A stretch of 9,686 bases of DNA. Source: JAISGQ01 sp964500965. GTDB taxonomy: Bacteria; Bacillota; Clostridia; Oscillospirales; Acutalibacteraceae. The stretch is from NCBI GenBank assembly GCA_964500965.1, contig CAZCQZ010000055.1:1-9686 (forward strand), read 5' to 3'. The position numbers and the translations under genes were made by a program. Position 1 is the first letter of the stretch; the number at the start of each line of letters is the position of its first letter. The notes under the pieces are model-generated. The model saw nothing but the letters and a program-made list of their open reading frames with translations. It did not search any database and was not told where the DNA came from. Shown here piece after piece: positions 1-6,148 of the stretch.

Positions 1-37
1 ATTTTGAGGTTACTTCTCTTTTTTATTGGGTCACATC

Positions 38-66
38 ATTTTAGCACATACAAGTATTTTTATGAC
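38..66 (-). promoter_or_regulatory. Possible leftward promoter at the left edge (weak)
   Basis: On the minus strand, TGCTAAAAT (minus strand of 38-46) looks like an extended -10 element. The hexamer 17 bases upstream, GTCATA, matches the -35 consensus at only three positions. Beyond it, towards position 1, the minus strand reads GAGAAG, a weak possible ribosome site, so a divergent gene may begin just left of the window. No coding region can be seen in 1-116. Confidence 0.2.
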
Positions 67-81
67 ACTATATTTTCAATA

Positions 82-109
82 TTGACAAAACCGACAATTA
101 TTGTATAAT
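82..109 (+). promoter_or_regulatory. Vegetative (sigma-A type) promoter of the mntP riboswitch transcript
   Basis: TTGACA (82-87) and TATAAT (104-109) both match the consensus perfectly, with a 16-base spacer. Initiation would fall at about 115-117, directly at the 5' edge of the riboswitch aptamer. This suggests strong basal transcription, with control exerted afterwards by the riboswitch. Confidence 0.85.
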
Positions 110-116
110 AAAGAAA

Positions 117-256
117 ATATGAGGGAGTAGCAAGCGTATATACACGTAACAAGTCAACATGCTGACCTTTTCGGTCTGGCTTGTTTTAATTTGCGAGACT
201 CATGTAAGCTATGGCTTAGCGATACATGGAGTCTTTCCGTCCTGACGTCCGAGTAT
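117..256 (+). promoter_or_regulatory. yybP-ykoY manganese riboswitch aptamer
   Basis: The conserved 5' element GGGAGTAGC lies at 123-131, and the 3' element ending TTTCCGTCCTGAC at 234-246 is typical of the yybP-ykoY family. Two arms lie between. One runs from AACAAG near 148 to CTTGTT near 185 and closes on GACC/GGTC. The other, 197-233, pairs GACTC with GAGTC and ATGTA with TACAT around a TAAGC/GCTTA tip. The closing helix is probably 117-124 with 249-256, through A-U and G-C pairs flanking a tandem G-A mismatch. The family senses Mn2+ and often precedes mntP, as here. The aptamer identity is clear; the exact closing-helix pairing is inference. Confidence 0.92.
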
Positions 257-284
257 GGCTATACCGTACTCGGATTTTTATTTT
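249..284 (+). terminator. Intrinsic terminator, expression platform of the Mn2+ riboswitch
   Basis: Bases 249-258 pair with 264-273 in a 10-bp stem (one G-U pair) around the loop CTATA, followed by ATTTTTATTTT. The upstream arm is the same segment that would close the aptamer helix, so the two structures exclude each other. Mn2+ binding should stabilise the aptamer, prevent the terminator and switch mntP on. The hairpin lies entirely before the mntP ribosome site at 285-290. Confidence 0.88.
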
Positions 285-296
285 GGAGGAAAAATA

Positions 297-881
297 ATGG
301 AACTGGGATTTACATTCTTTTTTAACAGCATTCTGCTTGGCGTAGGATTGGCGATGGACGCTTTCTCCGTTTCCCTTGCCAACGGTCTTGGCGAGCCCGG
401 TATGAAAAAAGGCAGAATGTGCGGAATTGCCGGTGTATTCGCCGGATTTCAGATTGCAATGCCGCTGATTGGTTGGATTTGTGTTTCAACTATCGCTCAG
501 TATTTCAAGCTGTTTGAACGGTTTATTCCGTGGATTGCTCTGATTTTGCTCAGCTACATCGGAGGTAAGATGCTCTATGACAGCATCAGACACCGCGATT
601 CCGATGATGAAAAGCCCGCTGTCGGTGTAAAAGCATTGTTGATACAGGGCGTTGCAACGTCCATTGATGCATTATCGGTGGGTTTTACCATTGCGGACTA
701 TCATTGGCTTGAAGCCGTGCTTTCCTGTTTATTGATTGGCATTGTAACTTTCTTGATATGTTTTACCGGATTGGTAATCGGCAAAAAAGCAGGAACAAAG
801 CTTGCCGGAAAAGCGGATATACTGGGCGGTATCATTCTCATATTTATAGGCTTGGAGATTTTCATTTCCAACATGATTTAA
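297..881 (+). CDS. mntP: Manganese efflux pump MntP
   Basis: This 194-residue polytopic membrane protein exports Mn2+ across the cytoplasmic membrane. It has about six hydrophobic helices in two homologous halves. Each half carries the family's acidic motif: AMDAFSVSL near residues 19-27 (Asp21) and SIDALSVGF near 122-130 (Asp124). The acidic/basic stretch HRDSDDEK (99-106) is the cytoplasmic linker between the halves. I chose the ATG at 297 because GGAGGA (285-290) sits six bases before it. An in-frame ATG at 255 would add 14 residues, but it lies inside the riboswitch terminator and has no ribosome site. The manganese riboswitch immediately upstream supports both the function and Mn2+-induced expression. 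The gene appears monocistronic, ending before the hairpin at 891. Confidence 0.95.
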   Translation: MELGFTFFFNSILLGVGLAMDAFSVSLANGLGEPGMKKGRMCGIAGVFAGFQIAMPLIGWICVSTIAQYFKLFERFIPWIALILLSYIGGKMLYDSIRHRDSDDEKPAVGVKALLIQGVATSIDALSVGFTIADYHWLEAVLSCLLIGIVTFLICFTGLVIGKKAGTKLAGKADILGGIILIFIGLEIFISNMI

Positions 882-890
882 TACATAACA

Positions 891-939
891 AAAGCACCTG
901 AGTCACTTCAAAGCAAGCAGTGGCTCAGGTGCTTTGTTT
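891..939. terminator. Bidirectional terminator between mntP and the Cys-rich gene
   Basis: AAAGCACCTGAG (891-902) pairs perfectly with CTCAGGTGCTTT (924-935). The stem continues through 903-907 with 919-923, giving 17 pairs including one G-U and an 11-base loop. The plus-strand tail is T-rich (TTTGTTT), and the minus-strand tail reads TTTTGTTA, so it can end both convergent transcripts. Confidence 0.88.
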
Positions 940-950
940 AAATCAGCCGA

Positions 951-1133
951 TTAGCAGCCGCAACCGCAGCCACAGCTATTGCCGGTGTAGCCTGTGTCGT
1001 TGCTGTAGGGGCAGGTATTGCTGTTATCACAGCCGCAGCCGTCATTCTGCTTTACAAGCAGATAGATGATAACAAGAATCAGCACCCAAGTGCAGCTATT
1101 GCCGCCGAAAAGACCATTGTTATTGCAGCACAT
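951..1133 (-). CDS. Small Cys-rich single-span membrane protein, possibly a spore protein
   Basis: This 60-residue protein has ten cysteines (2, 3, 14, 33, 35, 41, 54, 56, 58, 60). It has an Asn/Gly-rich N-terminus, one hydrophobic helix at about 15-27, and a C-terminal tail of alternating Cys and Gly. A strong AAGGAGG (minus strand of 1142-1148) lies eight bases before the ATG, so translation is credible despite the small size. I recall similar short Cys/Gly/Asn-rich proteins from clostridia that are annotated only as high-cysteine hypothetical proteins; no enzymatic function is assigned. The candidate sigma-K promoter upstream would place it in the mother cell late in sporulation, where cysteine-rich proteins cross-link the coat. 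That role is inference. A metal-binding role is the alternative, since it lies beside mntP, but it is separately transcribed and convergent. Confidence 0.75.
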   Translation of the reverse strand: MCCNNNGLFGGNSCTWVLILVIIYLLVKQNDGCGCDNSNTCPYSNDTGYTGNSCGCGCGC

Positions 1134-1164
1134 ATCCTTTTACCTCCTTGTTCAGATTTCACTA

Positions 1165-1192
1165 TATACTATGCTTACATGTTTAAAAGTGT
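1165..1192 (-). promoter_or_regulatory. Candidate sigma-K (late mother-cell) promoter
   Basis: The minus strand reads ACA (1192-1190), 16 bases, then CATAGTATA (1173-1165). This fits the sigma-K pattern of AC, about 16-17 bases, then CATA-NNN-TA. No good vegetative -35 element is found at a suitable distance. The start would be near 1157, giving a short leader that contains the ribosome site. The consensus is short, so a chance match is possible. Confidence 0.5.
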
Positions 1193-1266
1193 GAAAAATT
1201 AGATTTTAAGAGCATTCGGAAGCATTAACGAGAATTTAAGAGCTTTGTTATTTTAAACGCGTGATT

Positions 1267-1331
1267 TTTGACCAATTTTGACTTTGACTTTGTTTGACTT
1301 TCAAATTATTATAAGGTCAAAGAAAGTCAAA
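1267..1331. promoter_or_regulatory. CtsR operator array (six heptads, three boxes)
   Basis: CtsR binds tandem heptads of the form [A/G]GTCAAA separated by NAN. On the plus strand, GGTCAAA-GAA-AGTCAAA occupies 1315-1331, a perfect box. On the minus strand, AGTCAAA-CAA-AGTCAAA covers 1299-1283, a second perfect box in inverse orientation. A further minus-strand pair, AGTCAAA and GGTCAAA (1283-1277 and 1273-1267), has the right spacing but T rather than A in the middle of its spacer. The second box covers the -35 element, and the first covers the transcription start and reaches the ribosome site. This indicates negative autoregulation of the whole operon. Confidence 0.9.
1284..1312 (+). promoter_or_regulatory. 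Promoter of the ctsR-mcsA-mcsB-clpC operon
   Basis: TTGACT (1284-1289) and TATTAT (1307-1312) are separated by 17 bases, each one mismatch from consensus. Initiation is expected near 1319, inside the downstream CtsR box. Several other TTTGAC hexamers nearby are operator heptads and have poorer spacing to a -10. Confidence 0.75.
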
Positions 1332-1343
1332 GAGGTGATTTAG

Positions 1344-1793
1344 ATGAATATGAGTGAGCTTGTTGCAAGGGCTATCATTGATATTCTCGAAGCATCGGAC
1401 GGAACCGCGGAAATACAACGCAATGATTTTGCTCAAACAATGGGCTGTGCTCCCAGTCAGATAAATTATGTTATTACCTCACGTTTTACACCTGAGCACG
1501 GCTACACCGTTGAAAGCCGACGCGGAGGAGGCGGTTACATTCGCATAACACGTGTAAGGCATGACAAACCCACTGTTCTGATGCACCTTGTAAACTGTAT
1601 AGGTAATGAGCTTGACAGCAAAACCGCTCGTGCCATGATAAGCAACCTGCTCATGAACGGGATAATTTCCGATGAGGTATGCAAGGTTATGCTCGCTGCC
1701 TGTTCGGAAAATGCGTATCGTGAAGTGCCGCCGATTTACCGCGATGTTTTTCGCGCTTCCGTATTTAAACAAATGTTGATTAATCTTGAATAA
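1344..1793 (+). CDS. ctsR: Transcriptional repressor CtsR (class III heat-shock)
   Basis: This 149-residue dimeric repressor of clp and other protein quality-control genes matches the family length of about 150. The N-terminal winged helix-turn-helix spans roughly residues 5-70. Its wing carries RRGGGGYIRI (59-68), including the tetraglycine loop known to act as the heat sensor and the neighbouring arginines implicated in DNA binding and in control by McsB. The C-terminal half (about 75-149) is the helical dimerisation domain, which the McsA/McsB/ClpC machinery recognises. The start at 1344 follows GAGGTG (1332-1337); a second ATG at 1350 is less well spaced. It is the first gene of the operon and sits directly behind its own operator array. 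It ends at a TAA embedded in the ribosome site of mcsA. Confidence 0.96.
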   Translation: MNMSELVARAIIDILEASDGTAEIQRNDFAQTMGCAPSQINYVITSRFTPEHGYTVESRRGGGGYIRITRVRHDKPTVLMHLVNCIGNELDSKTARAMISNLLMNGIISDEVCKVMLAACSENAYREVPPIYRDVFRASVFKQMLINLE

Positions 1794-1806
1794 GGAGGAC
1801 AAAACT

Positions 1807-2283
1807 ATGCTATGTACAAACTGCGGAAAGAATCCTGCCACCGTCCACATCAAAAAAACCGTAAACGGAGTTACTCGTGAGTATATGCTCTGCGCCGAGT
1901 GTGCGGCTAAGTCCGAGTTTAATCCGACGTTTCCCGATTTCGACACACTGCTTAAAAGCGCGTTTTCATTCATGTCACCGGGCATTCAGACCAAACGCAA
2001 AGCCTGTCCTGTCTGCGGCTCGACAATAGCCTCTATTTCCGAAAGCGGCAAGCTCGGCTGTGCTCAATGCTATGATACATTTGCCGATGAGCTTGCCCCC
2101 ACTATCGCCCGTATTCACACAAACGCAATTTATGTCCCCAACAACGGCAAACCGACCTTTCCGGAAAAAGAGGAAAACAGGATTGATTCACTCAAAGCAC
2201 AGCTTACAAAAGCTGTACAGGAAGAAAACTACGAGCTTGCCGCAAAGCTTCGTGATGAAATCATGGAATCGGAGGGAAAGTAA
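1807..2283 (+). CDS. mcsA: McsA, zinc-binding activator of protein-arginine kinase McsB
   Basis: This 158-residue adaptor binds and stimulates McsB and is needed for CtsR inactivation under heat or metal/thiol stress. Two zinc-binding four-Cys modules are intact: Cys3/Cys6 with Cys29/Cys32, and Cys67/Cys70 with Cys85/Cys88. The C-terminal UVR motif (about 124-153, with ENYELAAKLRDEI) is a helical hairpin like those of UvrB/UvrC and ClpC. The protein is somewhat shorter than Bacillus McsA (about 185). The ATG at 1807 is chosen because AAGGAGG (1792-1798) lies eight bases upstream. An in-frame TTG at 1786 would place the start within ctsR, before this ribosome site. Only one base separates its stop from mcsB, suggesting translational coupling. 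Confidence 0.95.
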   Translation: MLCTNCGKNPATVHIKKTVNGVTREYMLCAECAAKSEFNPTFPDFDTLLKSAFSFMSPGIQTKRKACPVCGSTIASISESGKLGCAQCYDTFADELAPTIARIHTNAIYVPNNGKPTFPEKEENRIDSLKAQLTKAVQEENYELAAKLRDEIMESEGK

Positions 2284-2284
2284 A

Positions 2285-3307
2285 ATGAGTGAAAAATGGT
2301 TTGACAAAAGCGGAAATAACTATGATACCGCTATCAGCACAAGAGTGCGATTCGCTCGTAATGTCGAAGGCTTTCCTTTCCCCCACATGATGACAAACGA
2401 GCAGAAAACAGATTTGATTAAAAAAGTGCGTTCGGCATTGTGCGAAAGTAATTCCGCTATCAGCGGCGACATTCGTTATATTGATATGACAGCTCTCAGC
2501 GAAACGGAAATACTTTCCATGGTGGAACGTCACCTTATCTCCCCCGATTACGCAACCCAGCCGCAAGGCAAGGCGTTGCTGGTCACGGAAGACGAATCGG
2601 TCAGTCTCATGCTTTGTGAAGAAGACCACATCAGATTGCAGGTTATGAAAACCGGATTATCCCTTGAGGAAACATACGATTATGCCGAAAAGCTTTGCAG
2701 ACTGCTTTCCGAAAACCTGAAATTCTCCTTTTCCGAGCAATACGGCTATCTTACCGCCTGCCCAACCAATCTCGGCACAGGCATGAGAGCTTCGGTAATG
2801 CTGCATCTGCCGGCTCTTGAGAAAAACGGTGCTCTGGCTCGTTTTGCCGAGCAGCTCTCAAAGCTGGGACTTACAATGCGCGGCGTTTACGGTGAGGGCT
2901 CGCAATCCATCGCATCAATGTATCAGCTTTCTAATCAGACCACTCTCGGCATCAGCGAAAGCGATACTATCGTGAAGCTAAGCAATCTCTGCAAAACACT
3001 TATGGACGCAGAAAAGAAAGCCAGACAGTCGATGCTTGAACGGATAAATGTTCAGGACAGCATATGGAAAGCCTACGGTACGCTGAAACACGGCAGGCTT
3101 CTCAGCGGCAATGAGTTTGCCGAGCTTTATTCCCTGCTTCGTCTCGGCGTTTCCGAGGGCATAATCAAAGAACTGAGCATTGACAGTCTTGCAGGTTTAT
3201 TTGAACACGCTCAGGCTGCAACACTCTGCTGTGAATGCGGCAATACCATGCCGCCTGCGGAGCGTGACCTGAAACGCGCCGAGCTTGTCAGGGGCAAACT
3301 TGCCTGA
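2285..3307 (+). CDS. mcsB: Protein-arginine kinase McsB
   Basis: This 340-residue ATP:guanido phosphotransferase-fold kinase phosphorylates arginines on CtsR and on misfolded proteins, marking them for ClpC-ClpP. Family landmarks are STRVRFARN (18-26) for nucleotide binding, the acidic CEEDHIRLQ (111-119), and the catalytic-loop CPTNLGTGMRASV (159-171) with the signature Cys159. Near the C-terminus is RDLKRA (327-332). It matches the RDxxRA motif of the pocket that senses phospho-arginine and activates the kinase, so allosteric control is probably retained. It is slightly shorter than Bacillus McsB (about 363). The ATG at 2285 follows GGAGGG (2271-2276), which lies in the end of mcsA. Longer in-frame starts in mcsA, for example at 2060, give an N-terminus unrelated to the family and are rejected. 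Confidence 0.96.
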   Translation: MSEKWFDKSGNNYDTAISTRVRFARNVEGFPFPHMMTNEQKTDLIKKVRSALCESNSAISGDIRYIDMTALSETEILSMVERHLISPDYATQPQGKALLVTEDESVSLMLCEEDHIRLQVMKTGLSLEETYDYAEKLCRLLSENLKFSFSEQYGYLTACPTNLGTGMRASVMLHLPALEKNGALARFAEQLSKLGLTMRGVYGEGSQSIASMYQLSNQTTLGISESDTIVKLSNLCKTLMDAEKKARQSMLERINVQDSIWKAYGTLKHGRLLSGNEFAELYSLLRLGVSEGIIKELSIDSLAGLFEHAQAATLCCECGNTMPPAERDLKRAELVRGKLA

Positions 3308-3343
3308 TTAAAGCATTTCGTTCATTGAAAGGAGTTTTGAAAA

Positions 3344-5821
3344 ATGGCTAATATGTACAGCTTTCAGGGCATGAGCGAAAAAGCCAACGAAGCTTTGAAC
3401 AATGCCATATACTTTGCGCAGGAGAGCGGTCACAGCTTTATCGGCAGTGAGCATATTCTTGTAGGTCTGCTTTCCGTAGACTCCAGCGTCGCAGAAAGCA
3501 TACTCACCGACAACGGTGTTTCTCTTGAAAGCATTTCACAGCGTGTGCTTGACGTACACGGCAAGGGCATTCGTTCTTCGCTCAACCCCAACGATATGAC
3601 CCCAAGAGCAAAGAGGATTCTGCAAAATTCCAAGGTCATAGCCGTTCATCTCGGCAGCAACTATATAGGCACCGAGCATCTGCTTATCGCACTGCTCAGT
3701 GACCGTGACAGCTATGCCTGCCGATTTATACTCGAAAGCGGCTGTGACCTTGATAAGCTGGGCAGTGAAACGCTTTCCGCCGCTCAGGGACATGACAGCT
3801 CTGCTGAAAATTCCGAATCTTCCGGTTCGTCCTACACGGCAAAGAATCACGAAAACAAAAAGTCCTCCACTAAGACACTCGACCAGTACGGCAGAGACTT
3901 AACCCAGGAGGCAAAGAACGGCAAAATTGACCCTGTTATCGGCAGAGAAAAGGAAATTGAACGTGTAATTCAGATTCTTTCAAGAAGAACAAAAAACAAC
4001 CCCTGCCTTATCGGTGAGCCGGGTGTCGGTAAAACCGCTATTGCAGAAGGACTCGCCGCTAAAATCGTTGACGGCAGTGTACCTGAAATTCTTAAAAACA
4101 AGCGCATCGTCTCTCTTGACCTGACCGGAATGGTTGCAGGCACGAAATACCGTGGCGATTTTGAGGAACGAATCAAAGCGGCAATCGACGAGGTAAACGC
4201 AAACGGCGATATTATTCTTTTTATTGATGAGGTACACACCATTGTCGGTGCCGGTGCTTCCGAGGGCGCAACCGATGCGGCAAATATACTCAAGCCCCAG
4301 CTTGCACGAGGCGCATTTCAGTTAATCGGCGCAACTACTCTGAACGAATACCGTAAGTATATCGAAAAGGATGCCGCTCTCGAAAGACGTTTTCAGCCCG
4401 TTACTGTCGGTGAGCCGTCAGAGGAAGATTCCGTGCTGATTCTCAAAGGTCTGCGTGACCGTTACGAAGCACACCATAAGGTAACTATACCCGATGAAGC
4501 TATAGAAGCAGCCGTCAAACTGTCATCTCGATATATCACCGACAGATTCCTACCTGATAAAGCGATTGACCTTATAGATGAGGCCGCTTCACGTGTTCGC
4601 TTGAGCAAGCAGACAATGCCGGATTCCATTCACGAGCTTGAAGAAAGGCTATTAAAATTAGGCGCTGACAAGAAAGAAGCCGCAAAGGTGCAGGACTTTG
4701 AAAATGCCGCAAAGCTTAAAGCGGAGGAAGATGCCGCAAAGGTTGAGCTTGACAAAGCAAAGGCCGAGTGGGAAAACAACGCAAATGCCGCCAGAGTGCA
4801 GGTTACTGCCGAAGACATCGCATACGTAACCTCACAATGGACGGGTGTGCCGGTCAAGCAGCTTACAACCGAGGAAAGCGAAAGACTTTTGAAACTTGAA
4901 GATGAGCTGCACGAAAGGATTGTCGGTCAGGACACCGCAGTAACCGCCGTTGCAAAAGCAATCAGGCGCGGCAGAGCAGGGCTTAAAGACCCGAAACGTC
5001 CTATCGGCTCATTCCTGTTCCTCGGTCCTACCGGCGTCGGCAAAACCGAGCTTTGCAAGGCTTTGGCTCAGGCTATGTTCGGTTCCGAGGACGCAATTAT
5101 CAGAATAGATATGTCCGAATACATGGAAAAGCACTCCACCTCAAAGCTTATCGGCTCTCCTCCGGGGTATGTCGGATTTGACGAGGGCGGTCAGCTTACC
5201 GAAAAGGTTCGTCGCAGACCTTACTCAGTCGTGCTTTTCGATGAGGTTGAGAAAGCTCACCCCGACGTTTGGAACATGATGCTTCAGATACTTGACGACG
5301 GCAGAATTACCGATTCCACCGGCAGAGTTGTTGACTTTAAGAACACTGTTATCATCATGACCTCAAACCTGGGCGCATCTTATCTGACACAGGGCAAAAC
5401 TTCACTTGGCTTCGGCTCGGAAAGCGACAGCGGCGAAGCCGATTACGACCGCATGAAAGAGCTTATAATGGCTGAGCTTAAAAACACTTTCCGCCCCGAA
5501 TTTCTCAACAGGCTTGACGATACGATTATTTTCCGCAAGCTTACCGAAGCGGACATTGAAAATATTGCAGGCAAAATGCTCGCATCGCTGAAAAAACGCA
5601 TTGCCGATTTGGGTATTGATATAAGCTTTGACGAAAGTGCGGTTTCCGCCGTAGCAAAGGCTGGATTTGACGATGTGTACGGCGCACGTCCCTTGCGCAG
5701 AGCTATTCAGAGCAATATCGAAGATGCCTTTTCCGAACAGATTTTGGATAACTCCGTTAAGAGCGGTGACAAAGTTAACTGTAGATTTGAAAACGGCAAA
5801 TATGTTTTTGAGCGTGTATAA
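3344..5821 (+). CDS. clpC: ClpC, AAA+ unfoldase of the ClpCP protease
   Basis: This 825-residue Hsp100 ATPase unfolds substrates and feeds them to ClpP. The order is: N-terminal double Clp_N repeat (about 5-145), which reads phospho-arginine and docks adaptors; a Ser/Asn-rich linker (150-176); AAA domain 1 with Walker A GEPGVGKT (224-231), Walker B ILFIDE (291-296) and arginine-finger region ERRF (347-350); a coiled-coil M domain with a UVR-like DFENAAKLKAEED (451-463), characteristic of ClpC; and AAA domain 2 with Walker A GPTGVGKT (561-568), Walker B VVLFDE (629-634) and sensor-2 GARPLRR (780-786). The ClpP-docking tripeptide LGF is at 688-690, so a ClpP partner is expected. AAAGGAG (3328-3334) precedes the ATG by nine bases. 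It is the last operon gene, 36 bases after mcsB. No disA or sms/radA gene follows, unlike in Bacillus. Confidence 0.97.
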   Translation: MANMYSFQGMSEKANEALNNAIYFAQESGHSFIGSEHILVGLLSVDSSVAESILTDNGVSLESISQRVLDVHGKGIRSSLNPNDMTPRAKRILQNSKVIAVHLGSNYIGTEHLLIALLSDRDSYACRFILESGCDLDKLGSETLSAAQGHDSSAENSESSGSSYTAKNHENKKSSTKTLDQYGRDLTQEAKNGKIDPVIGREKEIERVIQILSRRTKNNPCLIGEPGVGKTAIAEGLAAKIVDGSVPEILKNKRIVSLDLTGMVAGTKYRGDFEERIKAAIDEVNANGDIILFIDEVHTIVGAGASEGATDAANILKPQLARGAFQLIGATTLNEYRKYIEKDAALERRFQPVTVGEPSEEDSVLILKGLRDRYEAHHKVTIPDEAIEAAVKLSSRYITDRFLPDKAIDLIDEAASRVRLSKQTMPDSIHELEERLLKLGADKKEAAKVQDFENAAKLKAEEDAAKVELDKAKAEWENNANAARVQVTAEDIAYVTSQWTGVPVKQLTTEESERLLKLEDELHERIVGQDTAVTAVAKAIRRGRAGLKDPKRPIGSFLFLGPTGVGKTELCKALAQAMFGSEDAIIRIDMSEYMEKHSTSKLIGSPPGYVGFDEGGQLTEKVRRRPYSVVLFDEVEKAHPDVWNMMLQILDDGRITDSTGRVVDFKNTVIIMTSNLGASYLTQGKTSLGFGSESDSGEADYDRMKELIMAELKNTFRPEFLNRLDDTIIFRKLTEADIENIAGKMLASLKKRIADLGIDISFDESAVSAVAKAGFDDVYGARPLRRAIQSNIEDAFSEQILDNSVKSGDKVNCRFENGKYVFERV

Positions 5822-5898
5822 AAGTTATTGCGCTTAATTTACCAATCTTATCATAAACTTCTTGCTATATTAAAAATTTGCAGCTTATCAACGCAAAT

Positions 5899-5932
5899 GT
5901 CTCATTTCTTTGCTTGTCCAAAGAAATGAGAC
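5899..5932. repeat. Inverted repeat, 14-bp stem with 6-base loop
   Basis: Bases 5899-5912 are perfectly complementary to 5919-5932, with the loop CTTGTC. The motif CAAAGAAA of the right arm recurs as a direct repeat at 5934-5941. The position, next to a larger palindrome, suggests both belong to one repetitive element. Confidence 0.85.
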
Positions 5933-5946
5933 GCAAAGAAAGGGCG

Positions 5947-6000
5947 CTTAAAGGGGAGAGTTGCAAAATCGCTTGCGATTTTGCAACTCTCCCCTTTAAG
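5947..6000. repeat. Perfect 54-nt palindrome (26-bp arms)
   Basis: Bases 5947-5972 are exactly complementary to 5975-6000 around a central TT. As RNA it would fold into a very stable hairpin capped by a CUUG tetraloop closed by a G-C pair. The arm contains AAAGGGGAGAG. No T-run follows on either strand, so it is not a standard terminator, although it could stall or protect transcript ends. I infer a dispersed palindromic repeat. Confidence 0.88.
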
Positions 6001-6148
6001 AATTTCCTCCCTAAACGACCAAAAGGAGTTGATACCGCTCTCCACATACCAACCTTGCACATTTCCCTTTTGGAATACCCTTTGCGGGGTGTATTGCTTG
6101 TGCTTTTGAAATTACCTACTTTTATACTTAAATAAAATACAGGTTGCT

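Larger units (their letters stand above)
5822..6148. other. Convergent intergenic spacer between clpC and lysA, no credible gene
   Basis: This 327-base stretch separates two converging genes. Overlapping open frames exist on both strands (about 85-95 codons). Neither has a ribosome site, and both read straight through the palindromes at 5899-5932 and 5947-6000. A smaller imperfect hairpin, AATAC/GTATT, lies near 6074-6096. No classical hairpin-plus-T-run terminator for either flanking gene is evident, so the palindromes may take that role. Confidence 0.7.

Noticed and set aside
1479..1985. 168-codon minus-strand open frame across ctsR and mcsA
   Set aside because: It lies antisense to two well-supported genes and crosses their junction, and its translation shows no family features.
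2060..2284. 75-codon N-terminal extension of McsB
   Set aside because: It overlaps mcsA in another frame, and the extra residues are unlike the family; GGAGGG before 2285 marks the real start.
3536..3850. Minus-strand open frames within clpC (also at 3430-3639, 3970-4293 and 4630-4857)
   Set aside because: They are shadows of the conserved clpC reading frame with no ribosome sites or recognisable motifs.
5947..6000. Palindrome considered as a simple rho-independent terminator of clpC or lysA
   Set aside because: Neither strand has a T-run after the stem, and it lies over 120 bases from either stop codon; kept as a repeat instead.
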